From NCBI GenBank assembly GCA_014526335.1, contig JACTAT010000006.1:4161202-4225201 (forward strand): a DNA stretch of 64,000 bases, written 5' to 3'. A program made the position numbers and the translations under genes. Below the pieces are notes generated by a model. It did no database searches, was not told where the DNA came from, and worked only from the letters and a program-made list of their open reading frames with translations. This document shows positions 1 to 13,500 of this stretch, piece after piece (the first letter of the stretch is position 1; every line of letters starts with the position of its first letter). This stretch comes from Chrysaora quinquecirrha (taxonomy: Eukaryota; Cnidaria; Scyphozoa; Semaeostomeae; Pelagiidae).

Positions 1-141
1 AAATAACATTTTAGATTAGACCTATCTATATTTATTTCTAATTTTGATACAATGGATTTCGTCTGACTCTGACTTATCCATCACAGGCCTTCTGGGACTC
101 TCTATCTTCCTATTGATATTCCAATTTTATTTTCCTTTCAG

Positions 142-846
142 GAGGTCAGCATTGAATCAATGGGCCGTTACATTAGCCCAGTAAATCCTGCTATTTATCC
201 ACATCTGTCAATTATTCTTCTGGCAATTGGTCTGTTTTTCACAGCCTGGTTCTTTGTGTATCCTTCACCAAATATATATATATATATATAACTATATATA
301 TACACTGTGTTCTTTCAATTGAAGTACTATGCATTTATTGTATTATGTTATTACCAAAACCTATTTTCATTCATATGAGATATGTGTCATCATGAAGCCC
401 CAAGTGGTGCCTTCATTCCATATTAACAACATTAGGTGATAGTAGTAATAGTGAACACTAAGCAACAAATTCTTTTATTTTCTTATTGTTTTGCCCTATA
501 TTTGCATACCTACTTACTTAAAGAAGTCATCTAAGCTGTTTTTCAGATCCTCTTATCAAGCTCAGAAATAAGCATTCTAACTTGATCTCCCATAACACTT
601 ATGTGCAATGCCCAAGGCATGCATGGGTGTTACTATTAGTGACCATCCCCAAGGGGCAAATCTATAATTAGCCATCCAATTACCAATAGTATTGTGAATC
701 CTTAATTCAGATTACACAGATATGAAGTTACATCAACAAAGTACACAAGAGATATATACAAAGAACTATTAGTTGCTCTAGTGGCTGCTCTTTTCATGGG
801 ATTTGGAGTTCAGTTCTTGCTGCTATGGGTTGGAATCTTTGTATGA
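142..846 (+). CDS. TMEM258: TMEM258, oligosaccharyltransferase accessory subunit (partial, last two coding exons)
   Basis: Two exons, 142..257 and 720..846, join in phase (GT donor at 258, CAG acceptor ending at 719) and end at TGA 844-846. They encode 80 residues, from [16 protein letters not shown] to LLLWVGIFV. Vertebrate TMEM258 is 79 residues, so only the initiator exon lies upstream of the window. The family signature RYxSPVNPAxxPH is followed by a first membrane helix ([18 protein letters not shown]), the loop [16 protein letters not shown] and a second helix ending WVGIFV. Known for the family: a small two-pass ER membrane subunit of the oligosaccharyltransferase complex, supporting N-glycosylation. 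It converges with SND1. The first in-window residues match the family poorly, which is normal at its variable N-terminus. Confidence 0.93.
277..303. repeat. (AT)n microsatellite
   Basis: A short AT run in the TMEM258 intron, 20-45 bases after the donor. Confidence 0.9.
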
Positions 847-2699
847 CAAACCTCATGAGACAATGTTGGTGCTTGACTGACCATAATGACTTTCAGAAAG
901 GGAAAAATCTTTTAATAATGATATGAAATTGTAGAGTTATATACTGAAATTAAATTTAAAATTGAAGAAAAGTTTCTTTTTGTGGTTCTTCCTGCAGGAT
1001 GACTTATAAGAGTGGGCTAAGGCAATGGAAAGTCTCAATTTAACACTGGAGTGTTAATAGAACTTTTGCTCTCAAAAAGAGGGACATTCAATGTTCAATA
1101 GAGAATATCAAAAGGAGGGGTGTTAAATGATAAAGAAAAGGGTTTAATTCCTGCATATAAGAGAATCAATTTAAAAAATTTGTACTGCAAATCAATAGAA
1201 TGTTGTTTGATCCTCTTGTAAAGTGAATGAATCCTGTGTTCTCATTAAAGCTTCCTGAAACACCAAGGGTGTTTTGCACAGGGGTGTTATAAATATGGAG
1301 ACAGTTTCACCCAACTGGAATAAATGGGGGGTAAGATAAGGAGGTAATGGACACTAGAGAGAAAGAGAATAGGACATTATCTCGAATTTACAGTATCTAA
1401 TGGAAACTAGAATTACGATGTAGCATCTCAAAGCAAACTTTCTGCATAAGTGCATATCTCATCCATAAATACGCGTCATAAATTTCTACCCAGCTGGACC
1501 AAAGGCAATAAAATCGCTGTCTGGATGCAAAAAAGAAGACAAAGAACAACTAGTTTATTTCTCTTCTAGCATAAATAAAATATTTTGGTAATTCAAAGAA
1601 AAATATTGACAATTAACTAAAATTCTCAAATATTATCTTTGATATATAATTTTCCAAGTAGCAATTTGTGTATATTGGTATTTGTAAAAATTATTTTAAA
1701 TCCTAACATATTTCTTGAAACTGAGTTCATCATGGTTTTGAAGATGCACAGATTATCTGTAACCAAATTCAGGAGCATCATCTTGGGTGAAATCTCCATA
1801 ACGCCAAAGGTTAACCTTAAATGAGATGTATATAGTTAAAACAATAAACATTATAAAGTTGGGAAGAGGATTTTTTTCTAAACAGCAAATTTTATTGACT
1901 TTAGTTGTCATTATTAGTCTATAGCACAGTTCTGACTATCTACTTCAATCACTCGTTTAAAAAAATTTTGCAAACTGACCAAAGATAAATTCTTGTCCAA
2001 CTAAGGAATGAAATACAGCAAAATCTGTTTTAAGGTGTATTTTTTGGATGCCTTCTCTTTCAGTAGACTTCGAAGCATATTCTTGGTAACATCTTATGAA
2101 AACGGCAGCATCGATGGCAAACCTTCTGCTAGAGCTGGAAGGTTTACAGTTTGTTCGTTCGTTTTTATGTAGATTAAAACTTTTTCTTGCCAACTCTTCA
2201 GCACATGAATTACCCAAAATAGAACGTTACCCAAAAATATGCACCTAGTTTGCAGTTGAAGCGTTTAGGTGACATCGCCCTCGGAGATTTCAACAAAACA
2301 GTTAAACCTATTGCGTTGACTGGCATTACACTATCGATTTAATTCAAGCCGCACAAGACGTAAACAATAAGCTATTTTGCTTAGTTGCTTATCAAATTCT
2401 CTATCTGGCATGAAATATTGCATGGTGGAGCATTTGTGTATGGTCCTTGACAATGTTTGTCAAACTGAAAGATTTGGAGCGTATGTGCCATGATTGACGT
2501 TCTTCCGTAAATCTTTTCATCATCAAGGTAATGGGAGATTCGGGCTCTGCCAAAGATTATGCGAAAAATCTGCGCATCGCAACACGTGAAAATAATGTCT
2601 GATCAAAAATGCAACAATGCCTATCTTTCAAACTGCAAATTTGAACATCAAAAACAAAAAGAACTGCCGGCAATACTGCGTTATCAATTGGAAATTTAC
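847..2699. other. Intergenic stretch between convergent TMEM258 and SND1
   Basis: This holds the TMEM258 3' UTR and the SND1 3' side. An AATAAA lies near 1319-1324 on the + strand and could serve TMEM258, but nothing supports its use. The last SND1 coding exon (the family ends in a conserved LWxYGD stretch) should lie here, but I could not place it. I saw no other coding signal. Short ORFs here have no family resemblance. Confidence 0.5.
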
Positions 2700-4585
2700 C
2701 CTATCCCTCCTGGCTTGCTCCTGTGCTTTCTTGTAACTGGAGACCAACGGCTGCAATCGTTTCTCCCTTCTGTTTTCTACCATTGCATAACCTTCGTTTA
2801 GAAGTTTAATGGCCACATCATCCTTCTTCTCAGCCTTGCTCAGAGTTACAAACTCCTAGAAAAATCAAAACGGAATAACGTTTGAATACGTTTGAATTGA
2901 CGAAAAGTCAGCTATGAAACTGTCTTGGGAGAGTTGCTTTTAATGTACTTTGTAGCTATAGGTCAGATTGCTGTAAGGGATGACATGAGTGCTCACGTAT
3001 ACCAATGTCCATTATCGAGCTTTTGGTCTTAAACATATCAAAGAGTACACGTTGTTTCCACCGATCTAAGCAGCGCTCGCCGAGTTACCCTCAACGTCAT
3101 GGAGCCAAAGGCTCAACCCCAGTTTGACTTTGTGACTCGGATGTGTCGAGCCTTCTTTGCTATCATATATAAATATATTTCAAGAATAGCAAACACTGGG
3201 ATCGATTTTTCTAGAAGTGGCATACAAAATAGAATATGATTGTGATTATAATAGCATTTCATAAAAGCAGAAAAAACGTCAAACACGAGAAGAGCTGCGA
3301 GCTGTAACTTCCAGAAATACCCGACGATTTCACAAGTCTCAACTCTTTAGCTCAGTGGTCGGCCTTCCGACTATGCAGTCCAGGTGCGAATCCGTTCTAT
3401 TGTATAGCTTCGTAGCAGCTACTTATTCAATCTGGGTATATTGATCTCTAGATTATCAATTTTAAACATAAACCGTTTACCTGTCCATTAAATTTGTACT
3501 CAGTGTTCATCAGAAATTGTTCATTCTGTGGAGGCAAATGAGATCACATTTCAATACATGCAAAATTAATTGTCCTATACATTACAATAAAAGATCAGAC
3601 CATTGTAAAAGCATAGCCAGCTTCCACACTGAAAGACTTTCAAATTCAAGAGCTTATAATATCCACTCCATTAACAACAAAGATAGTTTAACATATGCAA
3701 GAAAGAACAAAATATTGAAGAACAAAATTCGGTTCTCACCAAAGCATCTCTTCGGAAAGCTTCTGCAAGAACATTTCTGTCATCTTCCTGAAATTATTCA
3801 AGATGAAAGATTGAGCAAGTTGCTCAAAACTAAGTCACTTTAGATTAAATGTTTTTACCAGAAAGGCAGTGACCCATCCTTTCAGTAAATATACGCCAAT
3901 GTTATAAATAAGCACATCAATTTGTACATCCAGAAGACACTATTTTGGTGATTTCATGAAGCTAAATTGAAGTGTTAGCTATAAAAGAGGATAGTATTTT
4001 GATTCAAATAAGTCAATTTGTCAATGTTTTGATATCAATCTAAAATAGCTTCGGATTTCTTTTACTTGACCAAAAATAACTAAAACTATGATTCAAAAAA
4101 TTACAGCTCTAACTTAACAGTCTTTTACGACAGTATAGTATCTGCCAGTATAGTCCTTTCAAAACATACAGAAGGAAAGACAGTGTTTGTCATGCTTAGT
4201 CTTGAATTACAACGTGCGCGCTGCCTTGATTAAGACACACAACGAAATTTAGAGAAGATCAGACAAATGTTTTACGCCTAGTAGGCTACCACACTGACCG
4301 ACTTTCACGTTTAAGTTCAAGAAAATTGAAGGGAGGTCGGGAAATGTTACTCAACGAACGAACTATCGCCATCTAATTAATTTTCATAACCTGACACCAT
4401 TCTTGCACTGATAAACTACTAACCCGTATAAATGTACCATTTCATAACATAAAAAATGCTTTCAAATAATCTTTCATGTATTGCATAAGAACAACAACGG
4501 TAACGAAATCATTACTTTAGTTAGACTTACGTCAGTTGGAGGTAGGATGCATGCAAGATGGTATTCATGAGCTTGTGCAGCAAAA
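2700..4585 (-). CDS. SND1: SND1 exons 21-23: fifth (partial) SN-like domain
   Basis: Exon 21 (4531..4585) gives [19 protein letters not shown], like human PAQATEYAFAFIQVPQD. Exon 22 (3740..3787) gives [16 protein letters not shown]. Exon 23 (2700..2855) gives [20 protein letters not shown] then [12 protein letters not shown]. Between exons 22 and 23 the family has a strand of roughly 30-40 residues that I could not find. After exon 23 the terminal LWxYGD exon is also unplaced. All recovered borders are phase 0, so the missing pieces must be multiples of three. Confidence 0.82.
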
Positions 4586-7500
4586 CTGAGAAATAAAATT
4601 TGAAATACTGTCAGAAGATACACAACACAAGGATTAACAAAAGCAAAAATGGATTAGCTGTAAGCTTATACAGCTGCACAGTGAAGGGGGGTCTTCACTG
4701 AGTGCTCGTGGTGGATGTGCTACTCACATGGTTAGATTTTTGGCTATATTCTAATCGGGTTTTTATTTCAACAATATATACCTTACATCGTCATCATCAT
4801 CATTTCTATTTTATCTTACAAATGGGTCTCATGATATTGTTCACAAACCTCGCAACGCAAAACACTAATTTTGCTAAGGGACATTAGCTCTGAGCTCTCT
4901 TCGACGTATATTAACGGAACATTTCATTTAAAGGAAGCGTAGCGTAGTGGTTAGCACCTGCGCTATTTGGGCTCAAGGTCTGAGGTTCAAATCCAGGCTT
5001 GAGAGCACAAAATTACAAAGTGGAAAAACCTTCCATTCTGTGACACCGCACCAAGGTGTAAAATTGGTACCTTAGTGATGAAGGCCTAAAAACCCTCGTA
5101 GCGCTTACTTTATGGCTCTGCACGCGAGTTGATATACACTCTACAGGGAGTATAGCAAAAAATGGAAAAAAGAAAAATGGCCTGAGCTAAGGGGGGAAAT
5201 AGTTGTAAGGCGCTGATGAATATTTCCAGTGATAGATATCAGCGCTATATAAAAACCATGACTTTTACCTTTACCTTTGTGATAATAGTTACCAAATTGA
5301 CTTGTTAAACACATCAAAGTAGCAAAATGTACAAAAATGTACTTTACATGACCAACATACAGCGTGGCGTATCTAGCTTGGGTTACAAATTATCTAGCAT
5401 AAGCACTAGAGAGCCAAAAAGATTGGGTTGGTATGTCCTAATATTCTTCGAAATCCAGACAGATGTGGTCACACAATGAGGATCCACCCGTGTAAACTGT
5501 TGGCACTTTTAACTGTCCGGAAACATAAAAAATTTTCGGCTTATCATTTCTAACAAAACACGAGTCACTGGGAAACCAAAGGTTATGTGCACTGCAAATT
5601 TCAAAAGTAGCAGCACGAGTTCTTTCCAAAAGAAGGTGAAACTAACCTGTGGTAGGTTGGAGGTAAGGTTGCCATTCTTGATGCTGAAATTATATCTCTC
5701 TAAGAAAGAAAATAGAAATTAGTTGAAGATTTCAATGCACTAGATCACGTCACATAGCACATAAAAACTAGTGAATGTTCTTCAATCCTTGATGAAAATA
5801 TGCATTTATAAGGATCATCTGTATGTCTTCTAGATTTCAGTCTGTAATACATGGATTAATGGGTACCCTAGTTACATTATCACAGACCATCACATTTTCT
5901 GAAACACTTTCTACCATCAACACAGATTGGAAAAAGAAGTATTTGTCGGAATAGAAAGTTGGTTATCAGATTAGTAGTCTTTATGATTGATTAGTTTTGT
6001 TGGTAGTCAGCCTGCATCCCAAGGATTAAAAATTAAAAGCACATTGCTTGACTGATATAAAGCAGCCACTCATAAGACGCTGGTATGGTAGTGAATGCCT
6101 GCGCGCACCAGTGAGCGAATATCATCAACGATTTTTCAGCATTTCAAAGAGACTTTTAAAAAAATAAAAGCACACTGCTCTGTCAACCAAAAACAAACCA
6201 CTTGTACTCTGGAGGCATGCAAGTCATTGCTGAATGGCACCGGTAAGCCAGTGCTAATGACAATGACTTAAAAATACATATAGCCTTTTTTAAATCTTCA
6301 CTCAAAGACATACAAAGACAACGACAGGTAATACATACATTTCCATAGTCAAGATAAATGACATGTACTTTCTCCATAGAGTCTACTTTTTCCACTCTTA
6401 CTCTATACCTAGTGACGAAAAAAAAAACATGCTTCGTAAATCTGAAACTACACAATATACAATTCTCTTATGAAAGTCGGTTAACGGTGTTGCAAACACT
6501 TCAATATTGTAAAACTTCACAGGAAAATACAACTTTTGTTGTTGTTACTTTACTTTGAGTAGCCTACTATTTCTAGCCTTTTAGGCTAATTCAGGCCTAC
6601 TATGTATGCCGCATCAAGGAACAAGACCTCTAGTTTAACCTCCCTTCCAAGGATGGCGGAGTGAGTTGGTTGGTTTGTCTTCGGCGCTCCCTGGTTTGTC
6701 GTCCATCAAGAAGGTCACTCATCCAGTTATTGACCTCGCACAGCCAAGCTTAACTTTGTTTGCCTCATGGAAACTGATTAAGCTGCTTGGCCATGCACTA
6801 TTCTTGTGAATGAATACAGAGAGAACTTCTCTCGCTCTAAAGAATTCTCGGTTTTGTGAGGAGCTGCACGTCTCATCAAACTCTGAATTAGCAAAGTCAA
6901 ATTTAGTGCCATCAATGAAAGTATCTTCGAGCACCATTTTGCAACAGGTTTTATAACAGCCTTTCCATATACAATCATTTATCGAGGTTGCTCACTATTA
7001 TTCAAAACAAAATAGCAACAAAACTTTCCTTTTTCTGATTGGTTAACTTAAAAGCCACATCAGAGAATAAATTTTTCGTGAGTGAATATTTTGATCAATA
7101 TCTTTTGCTTTCCTATTCAGCAAAGTGTGACAGGAAACAGGTTTTTGGTATTTTCACTGTTTCAAAGCGCTTTCACTGTTATCTCACGAGAAGATGAAAA
7201 TAGTGAAGGTAAAATTTTGTAGTTAGCGCCAGTTGCTAGGATCTCGGTGGTTAACTTATCCAGAACTTGACCACGACGCCATACAATTAGACTTATTACA
7301 TGAGTCTCATGTTCCGCTCATAAAATCCAGACCAACGACCACAGCAATTCGCCACTCCGAGGAAACATCTGTACGTTGTTGTAGTTGTTAGTAGCTGTTT
7401 TCGAAAGAGTGGGAGGAAGGTTATAAGTCTACCATACAATCTCACGTTCTAGATATTCTACAAGACTTCTCGTGAAGAGTGGGAGGAAGGTAATAAGTCT

Positions 7501-10500
7501 ACCATACAATCTCACGTTCTAGATATTCTACAGCAAGACTTCTCGTGAAGAGTGGGAGGAAAGTAATAAGTCTACCATACAATCTCACGTTCTAGATATT
7601 CTACAGCAAGACTTCTCGTGAAGAGTGGGAGGAAGGTAATAATCTACCATACAATCTCACGTGCTAGATATTCTACAACAAGACTTCTCGTGAAGAGTGG
7701 GAGGAAGGTAATAAGTCTACCATACAATCTCACGTTCTAGATATTCTACAACAAGACTTCTCGTGAAGAGTGGGAGGAAGGTAATAAGTCTACCATACAA
7801 TCTCACGTTCTAGATATTCTACAACAAGACTTCGCGTGAAGAGTGGGAGGAAGGTAATAAGTCTACCATACAATCTCACGTTCTAGATATTCTACAACAA
7901 GACTTCTCGTGAAGAAACTTACCATAAATTATCAACAAACATTCCAGCACACATGTCACCTTTCTTGGGAGTAAACGACCCAGGAAGAGGTGGATTGTTG
8001 GTTAAATCAGATCGCAATTGCATCATCATATTTTCAAATCTTTCAGCTGTAGAATAAGAAATAAAATATTTCTAAATTCATGACAAAATCGAAGAAAAAA
8101 ACTTTCAATATGTGTTCACAGTTTGTTTCCTATTTTTAATGGGAAAATAGTGCACAGTGAACATTTCTACATGAAACGGGAGAATCTAAGCCATTGTCGA
8201 AAATGTGTCTCATTGTCCCATTCGGTCTTTTAAACTTCAGTTTAAAGTACTTAACATAAAGCTCTGAAAACCCCTGAAGACTTGTAACTAATCATTATCT
8301 ATCGCCACTACCAAAATAATAATAACAGAGGCTCCAGCTAAAGATGGGGCTGTTTATGCCTGTCCCTTGTTTTTATTAAGGAATTTCGAGGTGAATGATT
8401 CCTTCGTTACGAGAGCTCGACAAACTGTTGGTGGCACTCAGCTGCAGTAACTAAGGAAATCATTTCAAGAATTCCCTTCGAAAATCCTCAATAAAAGAAA
8501 GGACTCAAAGAAACAGCCACCATCTTTTGCAGAGGTTTCTATTTTACAAATCGCTTGAGTTCAAACTACCAAATAACTCTGGAGCTGTTATTGCTTGTGG
8601 TTTTTGCAGAAAAGTAGTTTGTTTAGAGGGTATGTTCTGTTTATCTCCGAGCAATGGAAATTAACCAGATTTAATTATAAGACAAGAGTCACTTGTAAAT
8701 TTTTATAAACATGTATTGGACAAAAATGCAACGAAGAACATTTAAGAAACTATCCATACCAGTATCGACGTTTTGTGCCCAAAAGTTTACACCATCGACA
8801 ACTTCAGTGACAATAACCTGCAGAAGAAATCAAACCTATTTAGCAAATAAGTAACAATTTTTACATGATTGTATTATTTATTCACCACGCATTAATCTTT
8901 TATGGAGGCTTCCGCAAAAGATGACGGCCCTTTCTGTAAGTCTTTGTTTTTATTCGAGATTTTCAAACGGGAAAACCTGAAAATGATTTCCTTAGAAAAG
9001 GGAATCTAACTAACTCAACGCGTATGTGCCATACCAGACCAGTCCCTCACTTTTGCTGTAATTGTTGTTGTTCAGGGCAGCTCAAGAGAGTAATGTTATT
9101 AGCGTTCTATCAGTCTTACGGAGAATAACAGAGATTTGTGCAGCAAGTCTATTTTTGCAAAGCTGCTAGTCGTAGTTATCGCTATTGAGTCTATGCTGGT
9201 GCTGGATGCTCTCTGAGCAAACAGCTGTATTGTTGTTGTTGTTGTTGTTGCAGTTTGCGAAGAGTGGCACTCCTGCAATAAGTCTACAAAGCTGCGGTGA
9301 CTAAGGAAATTATTCCCAAAATTCCCTTCGAAAATCATTAATGAAAACCAAGGACAAAAATATCTATCTATCTATCTAATTCTTACTGTACATTAACCTG
9401 TAAACAAGTATTACGTACAATGGTTAGTATGTTAGTATCGTTAGTGTGGATTAATTGAATTAGAGAAAATTTAACATAAGATAAGAAATAATTAGAATAA
9501 ATAAATATTTTGGCAGTATGACCCCATAAAGAGCTAAAAGGGGGGTAATAGTTGGTTACTGTAAGGTTACTGCAGTTTTATACGTACTTAAGGATGGTCG
9601 TCAGTCTTGGCTGGCAGTGGTAGGATGGAATACAGGATTATGACGGGAAGATAGTTCAGTAAGAGAACAGGGGTATCATATAGCAAAGATTGAGGCTCCG
9701 TTTTATTTGATATTTTGAAATGGAGAGTCAGTTCTTCATGGCACATTATTTCATATGAAATGAAGAAGACTCTGATATTTCAATTACATACTAATAAAAT
9801 TTATCAAGAAATGCATTTTTGCAGGACCCAATTGCAGGTAGCAGCAGACATAAAGGGTCCTTCTTTAACAGGTGTTTCAATGTTTTTGCCTCTCCAGAAG
9901 GTAGTAAGTAGTGATTCATAATGATTGATTTATAGTGAGAACATGATTGAAGAGCTCAATTAGATGCTCTTGGGACTTGGTTATAGAAGGGTTCACGTCT
10001 GTGGTGCCGAGAGGAGTGAGCAGCAACCGGGACTCAGGCATTCTGGAGACCTGCAGTTATTTTTTTGAAACCTTCTTTGCAACAACTTGGAGCAACTTGA
10101 ATATATGCTGAACAATAATACTCGGCCTTTCTTCATAAAAGATCCTCATAATTGACACAAGGGGGGACTATGTGGCAAACTGTTCGAGCATGAAAATGAT
10201 CTTTTAAGAAAGATCGTCCACAGAAAACGTAATAGCCGATCTGATTCACGGTGGTTGTGTGTTTATATGAATATTAATTAGTCAATGATACCTCGACGAG
10301 ATCGACTGATAGATTTGAACCATCAACAAACATCCAGCCAATGAAGTTGCCAGCTCTGTCGATGTTTTCCACCTGCACTTCAACCTAAAGAAGACAATAG
10401 ACCACTCCGATTAGACGGTGAAAATCCAAAGATTTACGACACCAGTATAAAATACATAATTAACAAATAAATATTTCAAATTGATGCAAAGTATTGGTTC

Positions 10501-13500
10501 CAAGATTTTCAGATACCAAATAGCCACTGTCAATGCAGTTTTTTAAAACAGATTTCGTATTTAAACGACTATAGACCTTATTTAATTGAACCTATATTAA
10601 AACGACCTTTTTCAGCTAATAGAATTAATAGAAATTTTCAAATAAACCGTGTAAAAAAGGCCCATAGTTTGGTGGGGGTTCGCGGTATCAATTAGAGGAA
10701 GAAGAGGGCGTGAAAGTCACGATCTGAAGATCAACTTCAACATTTGGCCGATACCCACCCATGACTAAGGGCTCGCACACTTTTCAATTAAATTTTTTCC
10801 CAGGAAATACCTCATCTAAAGTAACGAAATTATTGACGAAATTGGCTTGATGTGGAAAGACCAGACTAAATTTTTTCCACTGGGTCTAAATACAACAAAT
10901 TATGAACAGTATAGCAAGCCAAGGACTGCACTGCTTACAGAGTGAATAGGGAAACCTTCAAACTACTATGATGATGAAACTTCATAATTCTGATTGAATA
11001 AAAAAAGAACAGCTTGATTTCTTTACCTCGCGTTGTAGGCAATGCTCTTTGCTATAAGCCATGGCAAGATCTCCAAAAGGCTCTCCTTCAGATATAACAT
11101 TGCCTTGTGGTGTCACAGATCTTACTTTTGGACAAGTAATACCTACAGAGAGATAGGCAAAGTTTGTCATTTCTTTTGGTGCTTATGCTGTTATGCTCTG
11201 CTAGGTCGCATTTATCAGCACTCGTAGCATTAAGGGACCTTTACTGGATAGGCATTTTATTGCCGGAAAGGGACAAAAGGCTGCTATTCAAAACAATAGG
11301 AAGGGGGAGACTGGACTTGGGCAAAAAACTCCCTAGTTAGTATGTTAAGAGGCCTTTTTCATAGATTGAAAACAATGACTGCCATGCTTTCTTAATTCTC
11401 TATTAATTCTTTTAAAGCTGGCATACAAAATTTGATGCAACTAATACCAGGACTATAAGATGGCATGGCAACAATGAAGGCTTAATATAGCCAAACAAGA
11501 AATCCAAATGATGTATCAAAAAAAACCTTAAGGTTTATGATTTAGAGAGTTTGTCAAAAATTTCATTGAGGTCTTTAGCTCAGTGGAATATTTGTCAGCA
11601 TATTCTGATCATACAGTTACAAGTCCAATCAAATGTGGTACGCCACTTGTGCGAAAATATATCAATTCTCTTAGATAAATGTCCGTGACAAATATATATA
11701 AATATGTATGGTGCTGAAGAAGACTCAATATAGTCGAAACACAAATAGTCAAAATGGGAGGAGAGCCTTGGGCTGTATGAATAGGAGAGTTCCTCGGCGA
11801 TTTCATTGAGCTCAATAGCTAAGTGGAAATGTCGTTGGCTCTCTGGTCATGCAGTCCTGGTTCGTATCCCATAAATTTTGATATGTCACTTGTGGAAAAA
11901 TCGATTCTACTGAGATATATTCAAATTCATACCTGCTAATAAGAAAGTAATTTGGCATGTTTCTTTGGGAAGGTATAGTCTGAATCTTGATCCACTTGCA
12001 ACAAATTCAACAATGCCAGTTGATCTTCCAGCTCTTTGTAAAAATGGCAGAAACTGGGCTGCTTTGGCACGATCCTAAATAAAAGAAAGCAAGGAATACT
12101 TTACTGGCACTTGTTTGATAAATGGAACGAGTTCCTGAATTTAACAATAAAATTTGAGAATAAAGAAACAGACGATAAATAGCTTTGGATCCATTGTATC
12201 CATTTCATCATTTGATTATATTGTCGTAAAAATCCCAAAAGATGATAAATTTAGAATTAAAAATAACAAATTTCATATAAAATCAAGGTGTTTTTTCTTG
12301 GAATAAGAAGACTGAAGGTGAAAGTGGAATGGTGTATCAAACGCTTGGATCTCAGTAGTACGTTAACTAATTGAGACCCAACATCGCTGAGCTTCTGACA
12401 CCATGCGCCACCTGAATTATGCCACGATGCCATAGCATCTGCACTATACCTACTTCTCATTTCCCTCAGCTTCGGCTGAAGCTCGGGGATTTAAGTCTTG
12501 GAAAAATATAGATGCTGGTGGTCTGCAATTAAAATTTGTTATTCATTGCTGTCATGAGCGGATTGGAGTAGCCAGTATAAATCGATTTCAAATGGGATCC
12601 ATTTTATGGATTCCTGTACTACTAACGAAGATACCGTATGCATGGCATAGGCGAAAGTTAATGAAACTGCAATAATAAACCAGATGGTATAACATTGTGC
12701 TGTGAGACTTCGAGAGTAAGTCAGTGATTTTACTGAGCCCTTCAGCTTTAAAAGAAGAATTTTCATCAGCTTTTTTATCAGAAAAGCCATTTCTGAATCA
12801 CACCAGTTTTGGCCTTCCAGAATTGCCATACAATTTATACAGAATTTTTCTCAGGCACAGAATGTATTCTGAGATGGGCACAGGGTATTCTATACGAACA
12901 CAGGGAGTTCATTATAGCTAAATCTAGCAAAGGGACAACGACAGTAGAAATGTTGTCAAGCTCGCCACGTGCTTGCTGTAAACGAATAATACTATCATGA
13001 ATCTGCAAAACAACACTTATACTATACTTACACCAGATATATCAGCAACTCTGTGCATTGGCGGTTCTTTCTTGCTGTGTAAACCTTTGGCATTTTTAGA
13101 TGCTCTATTCTCAGCAGCTAGTAGATCATCATATTGTGAAGAACGCTGGTCATCATCTTGCCTGTGACGTAATGCTGTTGCAAGTCCTTTGCTGATCAGC
13201 GCCTCCGCAACATTTATGCCACCAATTGTCACAGTCGCACATGTTCGCTCAGGAAAGCCATCATTTGCTGGTTTTACATAGTCAATTTTGACGTCAACCT
13301 TGTAAAACAAAATTTATATTATAAGCTATGCTGATACATGGTCATAGGTTCCTTCGAAGAATGTATTATAGTTCCTTCGAATCATAATTAAAACAAGCAT
13401 ATTACAAGAGCAACAGATCTCACATTTCAGGCCAGTCGAAGAAATACGAAGAAATACGGTCGGTCTACACGATGACTAACTAAATTTCCAAACAGAAAAC

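Noticed and set aside
2490..2560. Possible SND1 terminal exon reading NLWQ on the minus strand
   Set aside because: The expected YGD follow-up is missing, the available acceptors do not give phase 0 for this frame, and a stop comes after a few codons.
4936..4998. Functional tRNA gene
   Set aside because: A and B boxes are present but no matching acceptor stem; it continues into a SINE body.
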